A program made the position numbers and the translations under genes. Positions 28,179-37,222 of a stretch of DNA of 64,000 nt are shown here, piece after piece. The stretch covers positions 1,609,573 through 1,673,572 of the forward strand of contig NZ_CP147914.1 in NCBI RefSeq assembly GCF_039645565.1, in the 5' to 3' direction. Origin of the DNA: Sulfurimonas sp. HSL1-2 (GTDB taxonomy: Bacteria; Campylobacterota; Campylobacteria; Campylobacterales; Sulfurimonadaceae). The stretch's first letter is position 1; every line of letters begins with the position of its first letter. The notes beneath the pieces were generated by a model. The model was given only the letters and a program-made list of their open reading frames with translations. It was not told the origin of the DNA and ran no database searches.

Positions 28179-30239
28179 ATGAAAAAATTCAACAGCGGCG
28201 AATTCAAAGCACTGCTCCAGGAGACGACGCGCCGGATCGAGGCCGCAGAGGACAACCGGCAGATCAACGCCGTCACCGAAACGCTCGTCACGACGCTGCT
28301 GGATTCGGAATTCGCCTCGCTCTGGGTCTTCGACGAGATGGAAGCATCCCTCAAACGCGCCCGCGAAGCGGACCAGGTGTGCGAGCTATCCATGCTGGAC
28401 CAGCACGGCGTCCTGGCCAAAAGTTTCCTGACCCTGACCGGGGGGATCTACAACTACCTCGCCAGCGAGAAAGAGTATGCTCCGGAAACCGATAACCCCG
28501 ACGAGATCAGGATGAAATCCAAGATCATCCTGCCGCTGATGAACGACGAACGTCTGCTGGGCATCGTCACGGCCTACTCCTCGGTACGCCACAAACAGAA
28601 CTTCGACGAGGACGACATGGAGATGCTCGAAGCGATCGCGCCCTTTCTCGTCAACGTCATCTACCGTATGTACCCGGAAAAACAGACGGAAGATGCCCCC
28701 GAAATCTATCTCAGCGAGCGCCTCAAAGAGAGTTCGAATGCGGTCAGCCGACAGGTCGAGGCGAGTGAACGCGCGCAGCCGACGACGGCCGCTCCCGACG
28801 AGACGCTCATGTTCCTGGCCAATACGGTCCACGATATCCGGACCCCGGCCAATGCGCTTTTCGGGTTCCTGGAGCTGCTCGAAGGTCAGGTCGACAACGC
28901 CCGGCTGCTGCAGTACGTCCGCAACGCCAAAGAGAGCGCCCGCTTTATCAACGAGCTGACCACCTCCATCCTCGACCGCGTTTCGACGCAGCGCGAACGC
29001 ACACTCTCAACGCCCGTACGGATCACACCGGCAAAGTTCTTCGCCGATATCGCCGATATCTTTTCGGCGAACATGTCGGACAAGGCGCTCTGCTACCTCA
29101 TCTACATCGATCCCGCACTTCCCAAGGAGATCAGCGTCGATGCCGCCAAACTCAAACGGGTCGTCATGAACCTCATCGGCAATGCCTACAAGTTCACCCC
29201 GACCGGGAAGTCCGTCGAGCTGGCCGTTGTTTACGACCAGAGTGCCGGAACGATGAGCGTGGCGGTTACCGATACGGGAATCGGGATCGCCGAAGAGCAC
29301 CAGCAGGCGATCTTTGAAGCCTTCAGACAGGCGACGGACGACACGGCCGCCACCTTCGGCGGCACCGGCCTCGGCCTCGCCATCAGCGCCCAGTACGTCC
29401 ACGATCTCGGCGGGGAGCTGGCACTTGAGAGCGAAGTGGACAAAGGGAGCTGCTTCTTCTTCACACTGCCGCTGCAGGCCGTCAATACGGCTCCGAGCTT
29501 CGCCCCGGTCCAGAACCCGCAAAGCAAGATCGCCATCCTCATGGACGAGCCCAACCTGCCGACCAGCAGGAATATCATGCGCTACCTGCTGCGCATGGGG
29601 CTCCCGAAATCCAATATTGTCGCGATCCGTTCCGTCATCCAGGCGCCTTCCGACACCACCCACCTCATCGCTTTTCAAAGTAAATTCGATGAGCAGGTGG
29701 TCGCTTATGCCAAAACGAACAGCCTGCCTCTGACGGTGATGGAGGAGCGCTTCCTCTCCATGACCAAAACACAGAACACGGCGGAGGTCGACGTCATCTC
29801 GCAGTACGGCTACTATGCGAGCAGGCTCCATGCCATGCTTTCAAGCCGCAGCATCCCCAAAGTCCTTGTCGCCGACGACGACCGCATCAACATCGAACTG
29901 ATCAAAGCGATCCTCGAAGAGGAGTTCTGCACGATCGAAACGGCCCAGGACGGCCAGAGCGCCATCGACCTGCTCGCCAAAGGGATTCTGGAGAACCAGC
30001 CCTTTACCCTGCTCCTTCTCGACAACCATATGCCGAAGATTTCGGGTAACGACGTCATCCGGGAGTTGCGGGCCATTGAAAAACAGCACGACCTCCCTTC
30101 GGCCTATGCCGTCTCCATTTCGGGGGACCCGAAAGCCAGTGCTTCGGACAACCCCCACTTTGACGCCTATGTCGGGAAGCCCTTCAACAAAAAAGAGATC
30201 AAAAAGGTGCTCAAAGCGGCAATGGCCGCACGGGATTAG
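28179..30239 (+). CDS. Soluble hybrid histidine kinase: GAF-HisKA-HATPase-REC
   Basis: This is a 686-aa cytoplasmic hybrid kinase. A GAF-like sensor spans about residues 20-165. HisKA has H218 in NTVHDIRTPANALFGF. The ATPase has NLIGNAYKFTP (331-341), DTGIGI and GGTGLGLAI. A receiver-like segment without an obvious acceptor Asp spans about 448-530, and the C-terminal receiver (about 560-683) has DDD at 566-568, D615 in LLLLDNHMPK and K667. The lack of a membrane segment suggests an internal cue. GAGGGG precedes the ATG. It is convergent with the lone receiver gene. Confidence 0.92.
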   Translation: MKKFNSGEFKALLQETTRRIEAAEDNRQINAVTETLVTTLLDSEFASLWVFDEMEASLKRAREADQVCELSMLDQHGVLAKSFLTLTGGIYNYLASEKEYAPETDNPDEIRMKSKIILPLMNDERLLGIVTAYSSVRHKQNFDEDDMEMLEAIAPFLVNVIYRMYPEKQTEDAPEIYLSERLKESSNAVSRQVEASERAQPTTAAPDETLMFLANTVHDIRTPANALFGFLELLEGQVDNARLLQYVRNAKESARFINELTTSILDRVSTQRERTLSTPVRITPAKFFADIADIFSANMSDKALCYLIYIDPALPKEISVDAAKLKRVVMNLIGNAYKFTPTGKSVELAVVYDQSAGTMSVAVTDTGIGIAEEHQQAIFEAFRQATDDTAATFGGTGLGLAISAQYVHDLGGELALESEVDKGSCFFFTLPLQAVNTAPSFAPVQNPQSKIAILMDEPNLPTSRNIMRYLLRMGLPKSNIVAIRSVIQAPSDTTHLIAFQSKFDEQVVAYAKTNSLPLTVMEERFLSMTKTQNTAEVDVISQYGYYASRLHAMLSSRSIPKVLVADDDRINIELIKAILEEEFCTIETAQDGQSAIDLLAKGILENQPFTLLLLDNHMPKISGNDVIRELRAIEKQHDLPSAYAVSISGDPKASASDNPHFDAYVGKPFNKKEIKKVLKAAMAARD

Positions 30240-30304
30240 GTTCGGCCGGAGAAAGGATACGTCTGAGGGAATGTATTTCGCCTCGGGAAAGATAACGGCT
30301 GCGT

Positions 30305-30676
30305 CTACAGTTGGAGCAGTCGGCGGACATTTTCTTTATAGACGGCCGGCAGGATCGGTTTTTTGAAATACGCGTCGAAGTAGGTGTGGTCCTGCTCGAA
30401 CTTCTGGGGATAGATCGTCAGCGCGGCAATGCGCGTCTGCGCGTTTTTGGCCTGCGCCGCCTTGGCGATCTCGATGCCCGTACCGTCAGGCAGGTTCATG
30501 TCCACGACCATGGCATCGTAATCGTTCTGCGCGATTTTCGCAAGCGCTTCGCGGACGGAGTTCGCCGAATCGATCAGGATCTTCTGCTTGATCTCTTTGG
30601 AGAGGGCATCAATGACTGTCGATTCGAATTCGACGATAAAACCGATATCATCCACGATCAGAATACGTTTACTCAT
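30305..30676 (-). CDS. Single-domain response regulator (receiver only)
   Basis: This is a 123-aa CheY-like receiver with no output domain: IVDD acidic pair near residues 7-10, phosphoacceptor Asp in AMVVDMNLPDGTG, Thr in AALTIYP and Lys in YFKKPI. It could be a phosphate sink, an intermediate that feeds the Hpt protein, or act by protein contacts. It has its own promoter with TGTAGG site C, which ties it to the neighbouring kinases. It is convergent with the GAF kinase gene. Confidence 0.9.
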   Translation of the reverse strand: MSKRILIVDDIGFIVEFESTVIDALSKEIKQKILIDSANSVREALAKIAQNDYDAMVVDMNLPDGTGIEIAKAAQAKNAQTRIAALTIYPQKFEQDHTYFDAYFKKPILPAVYKENVRRLLQL

Positions 30677-30702
30677 TGGGTATGCCTTGTAATTTTTTAG
30701 GC

Positions 30703-30748
30703 ATTGTAGCGGAGCGGGCCGCTCCTTTTCTGTAGGTATTTTCGTACA
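30703..30748 (-). promoter_or_regulatory. GacA-box-like site C and promoter of the receiver gene
   Basis: TGTAGGTATTTTCGTACA (30731-30748), one mismatch in the second arm, is followed leftward after exactly 22 bp by TACAAT (30703-30708), which lies 27 bp before the receiver ATG. There is no -35 consensus. The geometry is the same as at sites A and B. Confidence 0.72.
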
Positions 30749-30778
30749 AAACGGATAGAGGCCGCCCGCAGAGTGCGT

Positions 30779-31348
30779 TCAGCCTATTTGGACGATCTCG
30801 TCGGCGCACCAGTTGGCGAGGTCGATCTCGTGGGTGATCAGGAGCATGCCGACCTCGTCCAGGTGGCGCAGCAGCAGCTGCATCACGTCGAGCTGGATGA
30901 CGTTGTCCAGCGCGGAGGTCGGCTCGTCCAGCAGCAGCAGCTTCGGTTTCATCAGCAATGCACGCAGAATGGAAGCGCGCTGGAGCTGCCCTCCGGAGAG
31001 CTCGTGGGGGAGTTTGTGCAGGAGCGCCTCGTCCAGCCCCATATCCTCAAGGTAGTGTTCCATCCCGGATGTATCCGCCACGTCCCTGATCTGGTTGAGC
31101 ACCGTGTAGGTGGGGTGAAAGGAGCTGTAGGGGTCCTGGAAGACCATGGAGGCCGGCAGGGCTTCGATCCTCCCGGCCCGGGGACGGAGGTTGCCGAGGA
31201 TGAGTTCGAAGAGGGTACTCTTGCCCGCCCCGCTGGGACCGACGATCGCTTTGATCTCTCCCGTGTCAAGCGAGAGGGAGAAGTCATGATAGAGCGGCTT
31301 CTCCTGCGTGTAGCCGAAGGAGAGCCTCTCAACCCGTAAAACCTGCAT
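30779..31348 (-). CDS. ABC transporter ATP-binding protein (oligopeptide/nickel-type)
   Basis: This is a short, 189-aa ATPase subunit. Walker A is GPSGAGKST, the Q-loop VFQDPYSSFHP, the signature LSGGQLQRASI, Walker B LLLLDEPTSALD, and the H-loop LLITHEID. The QDPYSSFHP form is usual in dipeptide/nickel (DppF/NikE) ATPases. It lacks the C-terminal extension that such proteins often have. No permease or binding protein is adjacent. Its start overlaps the proA stop by one base, so it is co-transcribed with proA. The transported substrate is unknown. Confidence 0.85.
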   Translation of the reverse strand: MQVLRVERLSFGYTQEKPLYHDFSLSLDTGEIKAIVGPSGAGKSTLFELILGNLRPRAGRIEALPASMVFQDPYSSFHPTYTVLNQIRDVADTSGMEHYLEDMGLDEALLHKLPHELSGGQLQRASILRALLMKPKLLLLDEPTSALDNVIQLDVMQLLLRHLDEVGMLLITHEIDLANWCADEIVQIG

Positions 31349-32580
31349 CAGCGGATCTGGCCGTTGCCGTAGATCTTGAACTTGTAGGTCGTCAGCCCCT
31401 CGATGCCCATCGGGCCGCGTGCATGCAGCTTGTTCGTGGAGATGCCGACCTCGGCCCCGAAGCCGAAGGCGCCGCCGTCGGTGAAACGGGTCGAGGCGTT
31501 GACGTAGACCGCCGCGGCATCGACGGCGTTGAGGAACCGCTCCGCCGTCGTGTAGTTCTCCGTCACGATCGCCTCGGAGTGTCCCGAACCGTGGCGGACG
31601 ATATGGTCCACGGCGCCGTCGACGCCGTCAACGGTCCGGATATTGAGAATGTTCGCCAGGTACTCCGTGTCGAAATCCGCCTCCGTCGCCTCGGCGACGT
31701 CGATGATCGCGCGGGTGTCGCCGCACCCTTTGAGCTCGGTGTGCGCCGCGTCAAAAGCCTCTTTGAGCTTCGGCAGGGCATCGGCTGCTATGGCTTTGTC
31801 CACCAGAAGGGTCTCCATCGCATTGCAGACGCCTGGACGGTCGACCTTGGCGTTGACGGCGATCCGCAACGCTTTGTCCAGGTCCGCATCCTTGTCGATG
31901 TAGGTATGGCACTGCCCCTTGTCATGCTTGACGACCGGCACCGTCGCGTTCTCACTGACGTAACGGATCAGCCCTTCCCCGCCGCGGGGGACGATCAGGT
32001 CGACGTATTTGTCCATTTTGATCAGCTTCGCCACCCCTTCGCGCGACGCGTCCGGCAGCAGGGAGATCAGTGCCTCCGGCAGACCGTTGCGTTTCAACGT
32101 GGCGCGCAGCACCTTCGCGATGGCGGCATTGGAGTGCTCCGCCTCCTTGCCCCCTTTGAGCACGCAGACGTTGTTGCTTTTGAAGCAGAGTGCCGCCGTG
32201 TCGGAAGTAACGTTCGGGCGGGATTCGTAGATGATGCCGATGACGCCGATGGGGATGCTCACCTTCTCGATCTTGAGCCCGTCGTCGGTAACCCAGCCGT
32301 CGATGACCCGGCCGACGGGGTCTTTGAGCGCGGCGATCTCCTCGACGGCCGTCGCCATCGCCTCGATACGCTTCTCGTCCAGCAACAGGCGGTCTTTGAG
32401 TGCGCTGCTCAGGCTGTTCTCCTCCGCCGCTTTCATATCCAGCGCGTTGGCTTCGATGATGTCCATCGTCGCGGAGCGCATCGCCCCCGCCATCTCCCGA
32501 AGCAGGCGGTTCTTCTCCGCACCGCTCAGCAACATCAGTTCCCGGCTCGCCGCTTTCGCCTCTTCCAAAAATGCATTCAT
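31348..32580 (-). CDS. proA: Gamma-glutamyl phosphate reductase
   Basis: ProA reduces gamma-glutamyl phosphate to the semialdehyde in proline synthesis, using NADPH. The aldehyde-dehydrogenase-like fold is clear: KIEKVSIPIGVIGIIYESRP, the catalytic Cys in RPGVCNAMETLLVDK, and GFGAEVGISTNKLHARGPMG near the C-terminus. Starting at the ATG at 32580 gives 410 aa, close to the usual length; an upstream in-frame start at 32613 would add an atypical 11 residues. proB is not adjacent. Confidence 0.95.
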   Translation of the reverse strand: MNAFLEEAKAASRELMLLSGAEKNRLLREMAGAMRSATMDIIEANALDMKAAEENSLSSALKDRLLLDEKRIEAMATAVEEIAALKDPVGRVIDGWVTDDGLKIEKVSIPIGVIGIIYESRPNVTSDTAALCFKSNNVCVLKGGKEAEHSNAAIAKVLRATLKRNGLPEALISLLPDASREGVAKLIKMDKYVDLIVPRGGEGLIRYVSENATVPVVKHDKGQCHTYIDKDADLDKALRIAVNAKVDRPGVCNAMETLLVDKAIAADALPKLKEAFDAAHTELKGCGDTRAIIDVAEATEADFDTEYLANILNIRTVDGVDGAVDHIVRHGSGHSEAIVTENYTTAERFLNAVDAAAVYVNASTRFTDGGAFGFGAEVGISTNKLHARGPMGIEGLTTYKFKIYGNGQIR

Positions 32581-32696
32581 AGTGTCTCGCTTTTCCGTCA
32601 CTTTTTCGGCCATTATACCAAAGGGAGGCTGTGCGGCGCGCTTCGGCCGTGATTACGCTACCATTCTTCCGTCAATCTTCCCCGGAGTATCCTCGC

Positions 32697-33905
32697 GTGA
32701 AACACTACATCGCCCTGTTGAAAAACGAACCGCTGCTGCGGCGCATCTCCTTTATCCAGCTTATCGCCTATTTCGGGGCCTGGTTCAGCAACGTAGCCAT
32801 CTTTACCCTGCTGCTGGGGCTCGGCGCATCCCCCCTCGTCGTCGCCACCGTCGCGGCGCTGCACTTTCTGCCCGGGGTCCTGCAGGCCCCCTTCTCCGGG
32901 GCACTCATCGACAAGATCGCCCCGAAACGGCTGATGCTTGCCCTGCTGCTGATCGAGATCGTCACGACCCTGCCGCTGATACTGATCGACGACGCCGCGC
33001 ACCTCTGGCTGCTTTTCGTGCTGGTCTTCGTGCGCATGGGGGCTTCGAGCTTCTACTTTACCCTGGAGATGGCGCTGCTGCCGCGCTTTCTGAAGGCCTC
33101 GGCGCTCAAGCACGCCAATGAACTGCACTCCATCATCTGGTCCGTCTCCTACACGGTCGGGATGGCGCTCAGCGGCATTGCCGTCTACTACCTCGGCGTC
33201 AAGACCGCCTTCCTTGCCGACGCCGCCCTCTTCGCCGTCGCGTTCGCACTGCTGCTGCCCGCCGTTTTTCCCCCGCACAAAGTGCGCGAAACGGATCGCT
33301 ATCTTGCACTCCTCTCGCAGAGCGTCGGTTACCTCAAACGCAACCCCCTGACCCTGCATCTCATCATTCTGCATGCTTTTGTCGGTTTTACAGCCTTTGA
33401 CGGCCTGGTCCCGCTCGCTGCGGAGGCCTATTACCTCCCGGCCGTCGCCGCGCCGCTGGCCATCGGGCTAACCCACGCTTTCCGCGCCCTGGGGCTGGTG
33501 GGCGGCCCGCTGCTGCTGGGGCGCTGGATCACCGTCAGAAGGCTTCCCCTGTTGCTGCTGCTGCAGGCCCTCTCCATTCTTGTCTGGGCGATGGCACTGC
33601 CTCACTTTTACCTGGCGCTTGCCGCCTCGATCCTTGTCGGCCTCAGCACGACGACCATCTGGTCATTTACCTATACCCTGCTGCAGCACCATACCGAAGA
33701 GGCCTACTACGGCCGTGTCATTGCCTATAATGACATGATCTTCCTGCTGACGGTATCTGCCGTCTCTTTTCTTATCGGTGTCCTGGTGGAGTGGGGGATG
33801 GGGCTGCAGGGTGTCATGGCCCTGCTGGGGCTTGCTTTTGTCGTTTCGGCGCTCTACTTCAGATGGATCAGCCGCCGCTTTGACCTGGAGGACCCGGGCG
33901 TGTAA
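32697..33905 (+). CDS. MFS transporter
   Basis: This is a 403-aa major facilitator superfamily carrier with about twelve hydrophobic helices (first near IQLIAYFGAWFSNVAIFTLL) and an MFS-type loop after helix 2 (SGALIDKIAPKRLML). The GTG start at 32697 is chosen because GGAG lies nine bases upstream; starts further 5' would add a polar stretch. The family suggests efflux of a small molecule, substrate unknown. A GC-rich hairpin without a T-run follows the stop. It is divergent from proA. Confidence 0.85.
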   Translation: MKHYIALLKNEPLLRRISFIQLIAYFGAWFSNVAIFTLLLGLGASPLVVATVAALHFLPGVLQAPFSGALIDKIAPKRLMLALLLIEIVTTLPLILIDDAAHLWLLFVLVFVRMGASSFYFTLEMALLPRFLKASALKHANELHSIIWSVSYTVGMALSGIAVYYLGVKTAFLADAALFAVAFALLLPAVFPPHKVRETDRYLALLSQSVGYLKRNPLTLHLIILHAFVGFTAFDGLVPLAAEAYYLPAVAAPLAIGLTHAFRALGLVGGPLLLGRWITVRRLPLLLLLQALSILVWAMALPHFYLALAASILVGLSTTTIWSFTYTLLQHHTEEAYYGRVIAYNDMIFLLTVSAVSFLIGVLVEWGMGLQGVMALLGLAFVVSALYFRWISRRFDLEDPGV

Positions 33906-33972
33906 CCGCACCTTCCGCGTTCTGCGGGAAAGGGGCAAAAATAAGGAGAAAAAAGGAGGAGTACAGGTGAAG

Positions 33973-33986
33973 GGGCCCGAAGGCCC
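33973..33986 (-). terminator. Terminator-like hairpin after dnaK
   Basis: Just after the dnaK TAA, the minus strand reads GGGCC-TTCG-GGCCC, a 5-bp GC stem with a stable UUCG tetraloop. A T-rich stretch follows only about 15 bases later, so it may stabilise the 3' end rather than terminate directly. Confidence 0.45.
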
Positions 33987-33991
33987 GGGGA

Positions 33992-35872
33992 TTATTCGAT
34001 TTCGGCGTCGATGACGTCGTCGTCGGCTTTCTTGGCACCTTCGGAAGCCGCGGCACCGCCCTGTTCCTGCTTGTACATCTGCTCGGCCAGTTTGTGGCTT
34101 GCTTCCGTCAGCGTCTTGAGCTTCTCTTCGATCTGCTCTTTGGTCGCGCTTTCGTCCTTGAGCGTCTCTTTGAGGGCACTGATCGCGCTTTCAATGTTGG
34201 CTTTGTCGCCGGCGTCGATGTTCTCGCCCGCCTCTTTCATCGCTTTTTCCGTCTGGGCGATCATCGCGTCCGCCTGGTTGCGCAGGTCGACAAGCTCTTT
34301 GCGCTTCTCGTCTTCCGCTTTATGCGACTCGGCGTCCTGAACCATCTTGTTGATCTCCTCTTCGGAGAGCCCTGACGAACCGGTGATCTTGATCTCCTGG
34401 CGTTTGCCCGTGCCTTTGTCGGACGCGGAAACGGTCAGGATACCGTTGGCGTCGATATCGAAGGTGACTTCGATCTGCGGAACGCCGCGCGGTGCCGCCG
34501 GAATGTCGGTCAGTTCGAACATACCGAGGGACTTGTTGTCCTTCGCGAACTCGCGCTCACCCTGGACGACGTGGATGGAGACCGCCGGCTGGTTGTCTTC
34601 GGCCGTGGAGAAGACCTGGGACTTCTTGACCGGGATCGTCGTTCCCTTCTCGATGATCTTCGTCGCGACGCCGCCGAGGGTCTCGATACCGAGGGAGAGC
34701 GGTGTAACGTCGAGCAGCAGGACGTCTTTGACGTCACCGCGCAGGACCCCGCCCTGGATCGCCGCACCGAGGGCGACGACTTCGTCCGGGTTGACCGATT
34801 TGTTCAGCTCTTTGCCGCCGAAGTACTCGGAGACCTTCTGCTGCGCCAGCGGGACGCGGATGGAACCGCCGACCATGATGACCTCTTTGATCTCGCCTTT
34901 GTCGAGGTCCGCATCTTTGAGTGCGACGTTGATGTGCGTCATCGTCTCTTTGATGAGATCGTCGATCATCCCTTCGAACTTCGCGCGGGTCAGTTTTACG
35001 ACGAGGTGTTTCGGGCCTGTCGCGTCCGCCGTGATAAACGGAAGGTTGATCTCCGTTTCAGAGGCGGAAGAGAGCTCTTTTTTCGCCGATTCCGCCGCGT
35101 CTTTGAGGCGCTGGAGCGCCATCTTGTCCGCTTTGAGGTCGATGCCGTTTTCGGACTTGAACTCGCCGGCAAGGAAGTCGACGATACGGTTGTCGAAGTC
35201 GTCGCCGCCGAGGAAGGCGTTACCGTCCGTGGAGAGAACCTCGAAAGTCCCTTCCGCGATCTCGAGCGTCGTGACGTCGAACGTACCGCCGCCCAGGTCA
35301 TAAACCAGGACGTTCTCTTCGCCTTTTTTGTCCAGACCGTATGCCAGCGCGGACGCCGTCGGTTCGTTGATGATACGCAGGACGTTCAGGCCCGCGATCG
35401 TTCCCGCTTCCTTCGTCGCTTTACGCTGGGCGTCGTTGAAGTAGGCCGGAACGGTGATAACCGCGTCGGTGACCGGCTGGCCGAGGTAAGACTCAGCATC
35501 CTCTTTCAGTTTGGCCAGGATCTTCGCGGAGATCTCCTGCGGCGTGTACACTTTGCCGGCAACGTCAACGGCAGCCATACCGTTTTTGTCGACGATCTTG
35601 TAGGTGACTTTGTCGTGCGCCTCTTTGGCCTTCTCTTCATTCATCATGAGACCCATGATACGCTTGACGGAGTAGATCGTTTTCTCCGGGTTCGTGATCG
35701 CCTGGCGTTTTGCCGGGTCACCGACGAGTACTTCGCCCTTATCCGTGAAGGCAACGACGGAAGGCGTCGTATTCTTACCCTCTTTGTTCGGGATGATTTT
35801 CGCTTCGCCGCCTTCATAGACTGCTACTGCGGAGTTTGTTGTACCAAGGTCAATACCGATTACTTTACTCAT
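33992..35872 (-). CDS. dnaK: Chaperone protein DnaK (Hsp70)
   Basis: This is the Hsp70 chaperone, partner of GrpE, DnaJ and ClpB. The ATPase domain starts [20 protein letters not shown], with [12 protein letters not shown]. The interdomain linker is [14 protein letters not shown] near residue 390, and the C-terminal lid ends in [10 protein letters not shown]. The length of 626 aa is typical. It lies 118 bp after grpE; the gap contains small hairpins (ATCGATGC/GCATCGAT near 35910-35930 and AAACGG/CCGTTT near 35960-35980), possibly processing or attenuation elements between the two genes. Confidence 0.98.
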   Translation of the reverse strand: MSKVIGIDLGTTNSAVAVYEGGEAKIIPNKEGKNTTPSVVAFTDKGEVLVGDPAKRQAITNPEKTIYSVKRIMGLMMNEEKAKEAHDKVTYKIVDKNGMAAVDVAGKVYTPQEISAKILAKLKEDAESYLGQPVTDAVITVPAYFNDAQRKATKEAGTIAGLNVLRIINEPTASALAYGLDKKGEENVLVYDLGGGTFDVTTLEIAEGTFEVLSTDGNAFLGGDDFDNRIVDFLAGEFKSENGIDLKADKMALQRLKDAAESAKKELSSASETEINLPFITADATGPKHLVVKLTRAKFEGMIDDLIKETMTHINVALKDADLDKGEIKEVIMVGGSIRVPLAQQKVSEYFGGKELNKSVNPDEVVALGAAIQGGVLRGDVKDVLLLDVTPLSLGIETLGGVATKIIEKGTTIPVKKSQVFSTAEDNQPAVSIHVVQGEREFAKDNKSLGMFELTDIPAAPRGVPQIEVTFDIDANGILTVSASDKGTGKRQEIKITGSSGLSEEEINKMVQDAESHKAEDEKRKELVDLRNQADAMIAQTEKAMKEAGENIDAGDKANIESAISALKETLKDESATKEQIEEKLKTLTEASHKLAEQMYKQEQGGAAASEGAKKADDDVIDAEIE

Positions 35873-35990
35873 GTTATTTCCTTTTTACGGTTTTTCTTTT
35901 GTTTTACGTCGATGCCGGAAGCATCGATGTGCTTTAGCGCCTTAGCGGCGAGCGTAGGGAAACGGGACTTCGTTCCGTTTGCCGTTCAAA

Positions 35991-36548
35991 TCAATTTGCA
36001 ATGACGACCATTGCATCGCGCAATGTCCGCTCTTTGTACTTGTACCCCTTCTGGAAGGTACTGACGATTTCACCGCTCTCGTGGTCCGGGCTGTCCACCT
36101 GCTGTACCGCGTGGTGGACGTTCGGGTCGAACGGCTCCTCTTCGCCTACCGCCTTAATGCCGTGTTTCTCAAGCGCGCTGAGGAACTGCTTCATCGTCAG
36201 TTCGACACCCTCTTTCACCTTGGCCAGAAGCTCGGCGGCTTCCATCCCTTCGGCATCGGCGGCCTTGACGGCCATCTCCAGCGAGTCGACGACCGGGATC
36301 AGGTCTTTCGCGAACTTCTCCTGGGCATATTCGAGCGCCTGGTATTTTTCGCGTTCCAGACGTTTTTTGATATTGTCGAAGTCCGCGTGGACCCGCGTAT
36401 ATTTATCTTTGAGCTGATCGAGTTCCATCTGAACACGTTCAAGGTCCGAACCGACCTCTTCCGCCTCTTCGGAAACCATCTCCTCAATCATTTCTTCATC
36501 ATTGGGCAAAGTTTCTTCACTGTTTTGCTTGTTTTCTTCCTGAGACAT
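35991..36548 (-). CDS. grpE: Nucleotide exchange factor GrpE
   Basis: GrpE releases ADP from DnaK. The protein has a long acidic and coiled N-terminal helix (EEMVSEEAEEVGSDLERVQ) and the dimer core RVHADFDNIKKRLEREK, LIPVVDSLEMAVK and the beta-domain block EPFDPNVHHAVQQVDSPDH. The ATG at 36548 is used because the 13 upstream codons do not fit the family; AGGAG lies 13 bases ahead, rather far. hrcA, often the preceding gene, is absent. Confidence 0.96.
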   Translation of the reverse strand: MSQEENKQNSEETLPNDEEMIEEMVSEEAEEVGSDLERVQMELDQLKDKYTRVHADFDNIKKRLEREKYQALEYAQEKFAKDLIPVVDSLEMAVKAADAEGMEAAELLAKVKEGVELTMKQFLSALEKHGIKAVGEEEPFDPNVHHAVQQVDSPDHESGEIVSTFQKGYKYKERTLRDAMVVIAN

Positions 36549-36587
36549 AGCGACTGTCAGACTCCTTTCTCTATGAAATCTGGACAA

Positions 36588-36658
36588 ATTTTACCATATG
36601 AGTCTATCTATGTCAAGTACTGATTGTAAAGTTTGGTTCAATATACTTGAGCCAAACT
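36588..36658 (-). promoter_or_regulatory. grpE-dnaK promoter with upstream palindrome
   Basis: Minus strand: TTGACA (36611-36616), 17-bp spacer, TGG-TAAAAT (hexamer 36588-36593), 40 bp before the grpE ATG. Upstream lies a near-perfect palindrome with 12-bp arms and a 5-bp centre (36630-36658; plus-strand arms AGTTTGGTTCAA and TTGAGCCAAACT, one mismatch). It does not match CIRCE. A heat-shock regulator site is inferred. Confidence 0.72.
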
Positions 36659-36763
36659 GACTAAAGTGTATTTTTCATGCACTCCACCCCGCTTCAGAGC
36701 CCTGCAGGAGGGGAGATGGTACAATTCCACAACAAGTAGACCCGCTATGAAAAGGCCGTTTTT

Positions 36764-37159
36764 ATGAGTATTTTTGCTTTGCAATCGCCGGCGGGAGGTT
36801 TTCTGGATGAGGATCTCAAGCACTTCAACAAGGAGTTCGACGACTGGTGCGTCCAGTTCGAAAGCTTCGAAGACGCCGAACTCATTGCCGGGACGCTTGA
36901 CCGCCGGACAAGCGTGGATATCGTCGAAATCACGCCGCTTAGCTATCCCAAATACTTCTTTCATGATCTGCAGGGCACCATCCACGCGACGCGGCAGGTC
37001 GGAGACAATATCATCTGTATCGTCGAACCCTTTATGGGCTCCAACTTCCGCCTGGCCGTCTGCAGCCTGAAAACGAAAAAGACCCGGCTTACGCCAACAC
37101 GCTACAAAAGCGCTTTGAGCGTGGAAGGCGCCTTTGCGACCTATATGCCGCAAACGTAA
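36764..37159 (+). CDS. Hypothetical protein, 131 aa
   Basis: I do not recognise this protein. It is soluble with no signal peptide, mixed alpha/beta composition, two cysteines and a basic C-terminal third (LKTKKTRLTPTRYKS). An extended -10 (TGG-TACAAT, hexamer 36720-36725) and an AAGG ribosome-binding site precede the ATG, so expression is likely. It is divergent from grpE and followed by the AsmA-like gene. No function is assigned. Confidence 0.65.
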   Translation: MSIFALQSPAGGFLDEDLKHFNKEFDDWCVQFESFEDAELIAGTLDRRTSVDIVEITPLSYPKYFFHDLQGTIHATRQVGDNIICIVEPFMGSNFRLAVCSLKTKKTRLTPTRYKSALSVEGAFATYMPQT

Positions 37160-37222
37160 ACCGACGGGCAGCCGATGCAGCGCTATAATAGTGCTTTGAA
37201 CTCCCGGACGAAAAGGCCCCAC

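Noticed and set aside
30779-31348. Nickel uptake operon
   Set aside because: Only an ATPase subunit is present; no permease, binding protein or nickel enzyme gene is adjacent, so the substrate cannot be named.
36588-36763. CIRCE element at the grpE promoter
   Set aside because: No TTAGCACTC-N9-GAGTGCTAA match is present; the palindrome has a different sequence and spacing.
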